Origin: Caprella mutica
Lineage: Eukaryota > Arthropoda > Malacostraca > Amphipoda > Caprellidae
Direction of reading: 5' to 3'
Assembly: GCA_947561585.1 (NCBI GenBank)
Contig: CANNZV010001114.1
Span: 183,265-247,264 of the forward strand
Length of the DNA stretch: 64,000 bases
The stretch's first letter is position 1. Each line of letters starts with the position of its first letter. Positions 55,600 to 64,000 of the stretch are shown here, piece after piece. The notes under the pieces were generated by a model. It saw only the letters and a program-made list of their open reading frames with translations. It ran no database searches and had not been told where the DNA came from. The translations under genes and the position numbers were made by a program.

Positions 55600-55800
55600 C
55601 AGAGAAGTTGTAGTTTTGGTAGTTGCTCGTGAAGGTGATTTGAAGATACTGACTTTAATCACTTAGATTTCCGGTATTTATCTTAGTTTCCCAGCGATGA
55701 GTCATTTACTAACCAAAGATTAAACACTTGCTTATATTTATTTTATTTAATTACTCATTTATTTATGTATCGCTACGCAGACGTAAAATTATACGTTTGT
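55600..55800 (-). promoter_or_regulatory. Conserved upstream region of secreted-peptide copy 4
   Basis: Inverted match to 21420-21644: CCAGCGATGAGTCATTTACT, TATTTATCTTAGTTTCCC, TAATTACTCATTTATTTATG. A second block typical of the other subgroup (55915-56035: GAACATCTGTGTACATATTA, TCACTACCCAACTG) lies further upstream. Confidence 0.55.
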
Positions 55801-56199
55801 TGAAACTCGAAAACAATTGAAAACTCTATTTTCACCACAAGATAAATATGAATATAATAACTATATCATTTTATTCTTATTATTACAATTACGAAATCAT
55901 AATTATGGTTATCATAATTTTCCAGCTAGTAGAAGTCTTAGAAATTATCAAATACAGAACATCTGTGTACATATTAGCCTTTAATTACTCCTGTATCACT
56001 AGTCACTACCCAACTGAAAATTAGTGGTTTAAGATAGTTGAATTTCGATTGAGTATGAATATTCCCCATTTTCCTTTCAAATATCCAGGAATATTATTTC
56101 AATAGGTATCTGGATTATCTGGAGGATATAGTACAGATAAACTTGATATCAGTAGGCCTTGAATCCGATATAAAGAAAACTCAGTAGAACTCCTCTATA

Positions 56200-56420
56200 G
56201 TTCCCTATAGAGAGCTTTCTGATATATACGAAACCTCGAGGTATGCCTAAAACACTGGTTATACTATATGCTTCATTTCTCAGGACTATTGAGAATAGAA
56301 ATGTTCAATATAGGAGTTATTGAAGTCAAGGGTGCTTCATTTCTCAGGACTATTGAGAATAGAAATGTTCAATATAGGAGTTATACTGGTAGAACTCCTT
56401 TTCAATGGAATACAACTAGT
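56200..56420. repeat. 64-bp direct duplication and pogo-like terminal fragments
   Basis: The 64-bp unit starting GCTTCATTTCTCAGGACTAT occurs at about 56271-56334 and again from 56335 (second copy slightly truncated at its end). CAGTAGAACTCCTCTATAG at 56186 and GTAGAACTCC at 56389 are ends of the pogo-like family seen intact at 58555-58946. Confidence 0.65.
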
Positions 56421-56444
56421 TGACTCTATTGTTATATATTTTTG

Positions 56445-56700
56445 TTCCGTGCAATTGGCCGATTTTGCATAATCTCGTTTTAAGATCTTGAAATTGCGCA
56501 GCACATTCTCGCATTTAATTTTATAGAAAACTTTTCTTAATTATTTCTCTAAATTTTGAAGACGACTTTCTTACATTAAAAAGAGAGAGAAAACAAATGA
56601 GGTTAATTCCAAACGTTTGGTAGAATTTTTGATATTTCATTAAAATTCGAATACCAGTTTTATTCAGATTTCTTCAGTAACGAACTCAAACTTAATTACC
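56445..56700 (+). repeat. Dispersed repeat R4, copy b
   Basis: Inverted relative to 52740-53060: GGCCGATTTTGCATAATCTC, AAATGAGGTTAATTCCAAAC, GTTTGGTAGAATTTTTGATA. The hairpin arm is not preserved here. Confidence 0.6.
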
Positions 56701-56704
56701 AGTA

Positions 56705-56930
56705 CTGATACTTCATTATCAGTCCTGATACTTCATTATCAGCACTGATACTTCATTATCAGTCCTGATACTTCATTATCAGTCCTGATACTTCATTGTC
56801 AGTCCTGATACTTCATTATCAGTCCTGATACTTCATTATCAGTCCTGATACTTCATTATTAGTCCTGATACTTCATTATCAGCCCTGATACTTCATTATC
56901 AGCCCTGATACTTCATTATCAGCCCTGAAC
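56705..56930. repeat. 20-bp tandem repeat (TGATACTTCATTATCAGTCC)
   Basis: About eleven copies of a 20-bp unit with TCAGTCC, TCAGCAC and TCAGCCC variants; variant units are grouped at the right end. Confidence 0.93.
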
Positions 56931-57399
56931 CCAACCCTTCATTGGCACCTAACCCATCTTGACTCCCAGTTACTCGCCCTCTTACCCAAAGCTAAGATAA
57001 TCAATAGAACCCAGGTAGCAAAAAATTATTCCCAGGATATTCCGTGGAAATTCCCTGGGATTATTCTCTCGATATCCCCAGCGTTATCGAGGGGATGCCC
57101 TATTTTGACGTTTTAGCGATATTGGGATACCCCCAAATGATATCGAAGGAATAATGATGGGATTTAAATATATTATCCCTGTAATATTCACCGATATCAA
57201 GAGAAGGGCAAGGATTACCGAAATTATTATTTCCTCGATAACAAAGTAATAAAATTGGTGCAGTGAGTGGATATTCTCTCAATATCAAGGGGATCAAATG
57301 GCAATACTCCCTGAATATTCCCTGGATATCTATAGTAGAGGAAGGATATAAAAAGGATACCAATATTAATATTTCCTAGCAGATACTGCATTTGTACGT

Positions 57400-57560
57400 G
57401 TACGTTTGACTTTATATGAATTAGTTGAATGATACATATTGTTATATACAAATTAAATGGAAAGAAATAGAGAAAGAAATGTAGTGGTGTTTCCGGGTCT
57501 CGAACCTGCACCTTGTTGACTTCTGATTGCGACGCTAACCACTCAATCATCCTGGACACG
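57400..57560 (-). repeat. tRNA-derived SINE, copy 5 (best preserved head)
   Basis: On the minus strand: A box GATTGAGTGGTTAGCG, B box GGTTCGAGACC about 35 bp on, then the tail ATTTCTTTCCATTTAATTTG with AACAATATGTATC. The head is close to a tRNA with a GAGTGGTTA(G)-type D arm. The head is not followed by an intact acceptor stem, so it is a SINE and not a tRNA gene. Confidence 0.75.
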
Positions 57561-57714
57561 GTAGAAGTAGGATTTTTAGTGAACTTTATGCAATACGATA
57601 AGTTGATGATTCAAGTGCATCTTAAAGTTATCATCGATAAACATAGTTCCATATTTAAAAGATTATTTCTTTTTTTCTTAAATAATCGTTTCTTTTATAA
57701 TTTTTATGGAATCA

Positions 57715-58300
57715 ACCATTTTCCTGGAATATTCCTTCGATATCGTTAGGGAATCAACTAATTTTCACTAATTCCTTGAATATTCCCTCGATATCGAATG
57801 GGGATCAATAGTTTTCATTAATTCCTGGAATTGTACCTCGATATCGTTAGGGGATCAACGAATTTTCAGTAATTCCTGGAATATTCCCTCGATATCGTTA
57901 AGAATCAACTAATTTTCACTAATTCCTGGAATATTCCCTTGATATCTTTAGCGGATCAATTCATTTTTATTAATTCCTGGAATATTCCCTCGATATCGTT
58001 AGGGATCAACTAATTTTCACTAATTCCTGGAATATTCCCTCGATATCGTTAGGGGATCAACTAATTTTCATTAATTCATGGAATATTCCCCCGATATCGT
58101 TAGGGATCAACTAATTTTCACTAATTCCTGGAATATTCCCTCGATATCGTTAGGGGATCAACTAATTTTCATTAATTCCTGGAATATTTCCTCATATCGT
58201 TAGGGATCAACTAATTTTCACTGATTCATCGAATATTCTCTTGATATCAATAGGGGATCAACTCATTTTCACTAATCCCTGGAATATTCCCTCAATGTCA
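57715..58300. repeat. ~51-bp tandem array with GGAATATTCC
   Basis: About eleven copies of a ~51-bp unit: GGAATATTCCCTCGATATCG, TTAGGGGATCAACTAATTTT, CACTAATTCCT. It lies in the right half of the 57010-58375 element; 57020-57350 carries an inverted, more degenerate version. Confidence 0.85.
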
Positions 58301-58554
58301 TTTTACGATAGTGGATATTGAGGGATTATATAGATATCGAGGGAATATTCCGGGAATATCTCAATGTTACCTGGGAATATTTCATATCTAATCCATTTTA
58401 GGTCATTAAAATTTTAAAACCACCTACACTCACAGCTGTAACAAAATTCATAACTAATACTTAAAAATAATAATTATTGTTTTATGAGAAATATTAATAA
58501 TTTGCTCGAATGTTTTAATATAGAATAAAGCTATAATAAATAAATAATTTATTA

Positions 58555-58946
58555 CAGTAGAATTCCTCAATATTGAACCATCCAGTATAGTAAAACCCTG
58601 TATACTGAACTTACCTCTATAGTGAACATATTTAGTTCAGTCTGCCAGAAATTCTCTTGAGTTTTCTATGTATCTCTATATTTTAAATTAGTTATAATTC
58701 ATGAAACAGGAGCTCTACCAGTACAACTCCTCTATAATGAAGTCGTGTGTAGTGAACCATCATGATTTTTAAAGTTCGGAGAAATGAAATACGTTATATA
58801 AAAAATTTATTTGGAAAAAAAGAAAGAATTTTTTTGTATAGTCTGCAATGAAAATGTCAGATTTCTATCCATCTCTCCTATTCCCAACAGTCAACTAAAT
58901 TCTATATAGTGAACTAGTTTAAGTTCACTGTAGAGGAGTTCTACTG
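58555..58946. mobile_element. pogo/Tigger-like MITE with TA duplication
   Basis: CAGTAGAATTCCTCAATATT (58555) and inverted CAGTAGAACTCCTCTACAGT (from 58946), flanked by TA at 58553-58554 and 58947-58948. CAGTAGAAC-CTCTAT is the usual terminus of insect pogo/Tigger elements. 392 bp, no transposase. A second pair of inner ends (58735-58755 CTCCTCTATAATGAAGTCG) suggests a nested or rearranged copy. Confidence 0.75.
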
Positions 58947-58949
58947 TAT

Positions 58950-59690
58950 AATAAATGTTTCCTATAATAATATATATAAATTAATATAGTTTTGTGTTCA
59001 TAATTTTTTTTAACAAATCCTTTTTTTAATTCCTTAGCTTATAGTTCTAATTAATACCTAAAATTTATAGTATCACATTCCTATGAAGATCTTCCACTTA
59101 AATCATTGAGTATAATCGCACAAAAACAATTTTGCATGAAACATACCAGATACATTGTCCAAACTGTGCTCAATATAAAGTAATCCTCTATTGATCAGAG
59201 CTGTCATTGCTATAGGTAAAAAAGTTTCTCCGCTTTACCACAAAGTTCCGATACATCATAAACCATTTCCATTCCCAACAAATAATGGGTAAATGTAATG
59301 AGATATGTACGTATTGAAGACCATATACTCCAAAGATTTGTGATGTTCTATTTATGTGCTTAATTTTACAGAGCCTCACAGTATGTAAATAGCACATCAA
59401 TATCGTGCAGTAAATAATTACTTGAGAGGGAGATTGTTGTCACTGAAGTAAGGGAACTTTTAATCTTTAGAGAAGCTAGGTACAGAGCAATGTCCGCACT
59501 ACCAAAGCAAAACTTATCATTTACTTATGCAGTTAACGGTAACAACTAACAAGGAAAATAGTAACAAAGCAAGAGTGGTACATTATAATTTAGATAAATA
59601 ATTATGAACCAGCATTAAATCACTGCAGAGTTTATGTGAAAACTGATTGAAGACATAACTATTTTATCAACTAAATTAGCTCAAATTGTA
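58950..59690. other. Gene-free AT-rich stretch
   Basis: I see nothing beyond short AT-rich runs. The 70-codon minus-strand frame at 59400-59188 has no family signal. Confidence 0.45.
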
Positions 59691-59702
59691 AGTATGTTAT
59701 AC

Positions 59703-60940
59703 GGCACTAGGTCTTTTCCCCGACGAACTTTTCCCCGCCGGACTTTTCTCCGCCAGGACTATTCCCCGCCGGATTTTTCCCCGCCTGGACTATTCCCCGC
59801 CGGACTTTTCCCTGCCGAATAAAATAATAGTATTTTGGGCTATTAAATTATAATTTCGATATAACAAACCATTTATTAATAGAAGTCACATTTTACTAAC
59901 AGACTTACACAATAATACAGTCTTATTTATAGCTTTGATTTCCGTATGTGTCGACTGTACATTCGTAAATTTGCATAGAATTGAGATATGATTCTAAGTT
60001 CAAAACATTATGGCAATTCTAATGGATTGCAAAATGTAGTTTATTTCTTTTCTAAAGTTATACATATCGCGAAATTATTATTTTCTTTGACAATTATTAT
60101 TAAAAATGTTCATCTATTTACTTCTAGTTCAAATATCGCTTGTTTACGACAACACTGTCATAACTTCAAAAAGCTATTTCTCAGGAGAGGCATTTTAGTA
60201 CATGTAATGTACGTACATTTATCGTAATTAAGACATTTAGCCTCTATAGCGGTACATTTTTCGAGCTATGATTATGAAACTTTTACCAAATTAATTAGTA
60301 TTTTATGATTTATATGTCTATATGGATAACTTGAAAATACATGTTTTTGTGTTTATGACGTTATTCCTGTAAACAAGCGATATATACTTTTCCAGAAGTA
60401 CATATTTATTTGTAGTTCATTAATTTGACAATTAATATAATAGACTACAGAATTAATAATCTTACTATAAATTTTTTTACTACACTTTATATTGACTTTT
60501 TTTATAGTGTATTTCTTTAATTCTATTATGCTTATTTAATATTTATTCCTTAAAGAACTTACAATGGATTACCCTATTTTATGAAAATACATAAGTTAGA
60601 GCGTAGAAATCCTTAAATCAAGACTTTTCAAGTAGTCAGATTTGAGGACGATTTAGATATAAAGTTGTACATTTTATCGAAAAGTCTCCAATGAAAACTA
60701 ATTATCGAAAGAGTAACTACAAAACGGGTTCGGTTCAAGGAGTTGGTAAGTGACCAATTTCCATGCAACAATGTTTAAAAAAAAATCCAGACTTTGATTT
60801 ACAATTTCACGGCAATAGATTTATTGGTCAAAACGATTAAAAAAAAAATAATTAAAAAATCTTAATATTAAATTGTCTTCCAAGGTTTAAATTAAAAAAA
60901 ATAGGCGGGGAAAATACGGGCGGGGAAAAGTCTGTTTCCC
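59703..60940. mobile_element. Foldback-like element FB-4 with ACTTTTCCCCGCC tandem termini
   Basis: A perfect 9-bp duplication ATGTTATAC flanks it (59694-59702 and 60941-60949). The left end is GGCACTAG followed by about seven 15-bp units of the GGACTTTTCCCCGCC type to ~59818. The right end, inverted, is GGGAAACA followed by two units (60905-60932). The interior is AT-rich with no transposase; the 79-codon frame at 59988-60227 lacks any family signal. Confidence 0.85.
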
Positions 60941-60949
60941 ATGTTATAC

Positions 60950-61072
60950 ATCATACATACCATAAAGTTTAACCAATAATTATGTAGAATATTGTAAGGT
61001 AATTTATACATTTATATGTAATTTCATCTGGACTTATGAGATAATTTTGTATACCTTTTTAAATAATCATAT
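60950..61072. other. Short AT-rich spacer
   Basis: No feature seen between FB-4 and the lone foldback end. Confidence 0.4.
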
Positions 61073-61113
61073 TTTTTTCGGCGAATGTGTTTTCGGCGAA
61101 TGGACCGGTCACC
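61073..61113 (-). mobile_element. Lone foldback-like terminus (FB-5, truncated)
   Basis: Read inverted from 61113: GGTGACCG, then GTCCATTCGCCGAAAAC and ACATTCGCCGAAAAA, i.e. an 8-bp GG terminus followed by two 15-bp units as in FB-1 to FB-4 but with yet another 15-mer. No partner terminus upstream in the window. It abuts the 28-bp array exactly. Confidence 0.55.
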
Positions 61114-64000
61114 ATAACCTACTAAGCATTAAGTAATAAGTATAACCTACTAAGCATTAAGTAATAAGTATAACCTACTAAGCATTAAGTAATAGGTATA
61201 ACCTACTAAGCAATAAGTAATAAGTGTAACCTACTAAGCATTAAGTATAACTTACTAAGCATTAAGTAATAAGTATTGCGTTGGCTATGAGCCTCCATGT
61301 AATAATTATATATATTAACTTTTTAAAATTTTCCTTCTATATTCTTGTTGGCTAATTAGCATTTTTAAATTTATTCCTTAGGCATTGATAGGCGAGTTGT
61401 ACGTTCTCCTTATTATTACCTAATGCCGTGACCCCAATTAATTCAGTCTCTTTAAACTTTTCATAGTGTAAACAAGTTCCTTAAATTCGTGCCATTGTGT
61501 TGATATTGTGAGAGGAAAATCTATACCATGTAAGTTAGTTAAAAATTTGCAAGATTTAGGATTTATTTATAGCTAGTTTATTAAATAGTTAGTTCCTTAT
61601 TTAGCTTTACTCGTATGCCTAAAAACAGCACTAGGGTGACTTACGAGTTGTCGGTCAGTTTCGCATCTTCGGTTGTGTGGGAGGAGGCGATTTTCTGATT
61701 GTTGTTTTTTGTCTGTTTGCTTGGTATCCGTGATACCTGTAGGTATCATGGATGCCAGGTGTGATGGCAGTTGTGGGTTCGTTTTTTTTTTGTGTGACCG
61801 GTGGTGTGGGACTGGCCGATGATTCGTGATTTGCCCTAAGTGTAATTTCTAAAAAAATTTGTTTGACCAGTTTTCATATTTCATGTACTTTAACTTATAT
61901 TTATTTACTAAACTGCCTAAAATCTGTATAAGTAACCTAAAGATTTATATTTGGTGGCTGAATGTATCCATTAATTATTTATTTCATAGTAGTTATGTTT
62001 TCTGAATTATTTATTCCATAGTAGGTATTTTTCCGAATTATTTAAGTCTATTTCCGTTATTGATTCTGTGCTATTGTCCGCAGATTACGTGCAAATATCT
62101 GGCTGTAACTGTCTACCATGTCACAAGTGAATAAAAATTGTTGCTGATCAAGTTTCCAATCCTATGAAAATTTAAAACTCAGAACAAAGTAGTGTTCATA
62201 TAACTTGGGAGGGTAGAACCAGAACAAATATAACCTACTAAGCATCAAGTAATAAGTATAACCTACTAAGCATCAAGTAATAAGTATAACCTACTAAGCA
62301 TCAAGTAATAAGTATAACCTACTAAGCATCAAGTAATAAGTATAACCTACTAAGCATTAAGTAATAAGTATAACCTACTAAGCATTAAGTAATAAGTATA
62401 ACCTACTAAGCATTAAGTAATAAGTATAACCTACTAAGCATTAAGTAATAGGTATAACCTACTAAGCAATAAGTAATAAGTGTAACCTACTAAGCATTAA
62501 GTATAACTTACTAAGCATTAAGTAATAAGTATTGCGTTGGCTATGAGCCTCCATGTAATAATTATATATATTAACTTTTTAAAATTTTCCTTCTATATTC
62601 TTGTTGGCTAATTAGCATTTTTAAATTTATTCCTTAGGCATTGATAGGCGAGTTGTACGTTCTCCTTATTATTACCTAATGCCGTGACCACAATTAATTC
62701 AGTCTCTTTAAACTTTTCATAGTGTAAACAAGTTCCTTAAATTCGTGCCATTGTGTTGATATTGTGAGAGGAAAATCTATACCATGTAAGTTAGTTAAAA
62801 ATTTGCAAGATTTAGGATTTATTTATAGCTAGTTTATTAAATAGTTAGTTCCTTATTTAGCTTTATTCGTATGCCTAAAAACAGCACTAGGGTGACTTAC
62901 GAGTTGTCGGTCAGTTTCGCATCTTCGGTTGTGTGGGAGGGGGCGATTTTCTGATTGTTATTTTTTGTCTGTTTGCTTGGTATCCGTGATACCTGTAGGT
63001 ATCATGGATGCCAGGTGTGATGGCAGTTGTGGGTTCGTTTTTTCTTGTGTGACCGGTGGTGTGGGACTGGCCGATAATTCGTGATTTGCCCTAAGTGTAA
63101 TTTCTAAAAAAATTTGTTTGACCAGTTTTCATATTTCATGTACTTTAACTTATATTTATTTACTAAACTGCCTAAAATCTGTATAAGTAACCTAAAGATT
63201 TATATTTGGTGGCTGAATGTATCCATTAATTATTTATTTCATAGTAGTTATGTTTTCTGAATTATTTATTCCATAGTAGGTATTTTTCCGAATTATTTAA
63301 GTCTATTTCCGTTATTGATTCTGTGCTATTGTCCGCAGATTACGTGCAAATATCTGGCTGTAACTGTCTACCATGTCACAAGTGAATAAAAATTGTTGCT
63401 GATCAAGTTTCCAATCCTATGAAAATTTAAAACTCAGAACAAAGTAGTGTTCATATAACTTGGGAGGGTAGAACCAGAACAAGTATAACCTACTAAGCAT
63501 CAAGTAATAAGTATAACCTACTAAGCATCAAGTAATAAGTATAACCTACTAAGCATCAAGTAATAAGTATAACCTACTAAGCATCAAGTAATAAGTATAA
63601 CCTACTAAGCATTAAGTAATAAGTATAACCTACTAAGCATTAAGTAATAAGTATAACCTACTAAGCATTAAGTAATAAGTATAACCTACTAAGCATTAAG
63701 TTAAAAATATAACCTACTAAGCATTAAGTAATAAGTATAACCTACTAAGCATTAAGTAATAAGTATAACCTACTAAGCATTAAGTTAAAAATATAACCTA
63801 CTAAGCATTAAGTTAAAAATATAACCTACTAAGCATTAAGTAATAAGTATAACCTACTAAGCATTAAGTAATTAGTATAACCTACTAAGCATTAAGTAAT
63901 AAGTATAACCTACTGAGCATTAAGTTAAAAGTATAACCTACTAAGCATTAAGTAATTAGTATAACCTACTAAGCATTAAGTTAAAAATATAACCTACTAA
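61114..64000. repeat. 28-bp arrays in a 1256-bp higher-order tandem duplication
   Basis: The 28-bp unit TATAACCTACTAAGCATTAA plus GTAATAAG forms arrays at 61114-61274, 62228-62530 and 63482-64000 (window edge). Between arrays lies a ~0.95-kb non-repetitive segment that occurs twice (61274-62225 and 62530-63481), offset by 1256 bp and nearly identical. I spotted only a handful of substitutions and short indels (GAGGAGGCG versus GAGGGGGCG; TTGTTTTTTG versus TTATTTTTTG). The last array adds an AAGTTAAAAATATAACC variant. The segment contains GGTATCCGTGATACCTG, then TAGGTATCATGGATGCC, a palindrome-like pair. No coding frame. Confidence 0.93.

Larger units (their letters stand above)
57010..58375. 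mobile_element. Element with CCCAGGTA ends and GGAATATTCC/GATATC repeats
   Basis: Left end CCCAGGTAGCAAAAAATTAT and right end inverted CCCAGGTAACATTGAG; AA on both sides (57008-57009, 58376-58377) would be a 2-bp duplication. Both terminal zones are full of ATATTCC-CTCGATATC palindromes. It shares its CCC terminus, A-rich stretch and palindromes with 30838-34403. A SINE (57400-57560) sits in the middle. No transposase frame. Confidence 0.6.

Noticed and set aside
57100..57559. Frames of 87 and 110 codons on the minus strand
   Set aside because: They cross the GATATC-rich array and SINE; no conserved content.
57480..57560. A tRNA gene (A and B box, GAGTGGTTAGCG)
   Set aside because: No complete acceptor stem or anticodon arm, and the head is joined to a repeated tail found at four other places.

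Overview
The window is AT-rich animal DNA with almost no host protein-coding content. An insect is the best guess: it carries Tc1/mariner, piggyBac-like, hAT-like and Polinton transposons, tRNA-derived SINEs, and a family of very small secreted-peptide genes. A hymenopteran such as a braconid wasp would fit, but nothing in the sequence proves it. There are no rRNA genes, no convincing tRNA genes and no CRISPR arrays.

The centrepiece is a nearly intact Polinton/Maverick at 35380-51005. It has ~1 kb terminal inverted repeats and a perfect 6-bp target duplication (CCCGGT). Eleven genes lie on the minus strand, in transcription order: spliced protein-primed DNA polymerase B, minor capsid (penton-like) protein, adenovirus-core-like basic protein, probable major capsid protein, adenain-like protease, coiled-coil protein, packaging ATPase, retroviral-type integrase with a chromodomain-like tail, two small conserved-looking proteins (one frameshifted), and a spliced basic protein. 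One unknown gene runs on the plus strand next to the right TIR. The genes are packed tightly and several overlap. The polymerase has a leader of six small upstream exons, all joined in phase 1. One exon module is duplicated within the leader and also appears in the spliced gene at the other end of the element.

The second theme is a set of non-autonomous foldback-like elements (13889-15931, 14157-15212, 28773-29824, 59703-60940, and a lone end at 61073-61113). They share 9-bp target duplications, ~8-bp termini usually starting GG, and inverted arrays of ~15-bp tandem units. The unit sequence differs completely from element to element. Two of them are nested in one another, inside a maT-like mariner, inside an IS630-like element: four levels in 13319-17856.

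The third theme is a family of four short secreted-peptide genes (19084 broken, 21645, 34437, and 55595 on the minus strand). They share leader and upstream sequence but have unrelated C-terminal (presumably mature) parts. In the 34437 copy a 3.6-kb transposon separates the promoter-like region from the coding sequence.

The rest is tandem repeats (1258-3968, 11473-12715, 31005-31465, 56705-56930, 57715-58300, 61114-64000), five SINE copies, small TIR elements with visible target duplications (24234-24777, 52045-52715, 58555-58946), decayed transposase genes, and dispersed repeats. These last are called R1, R2, R3 and R4 here. These labels are mine.
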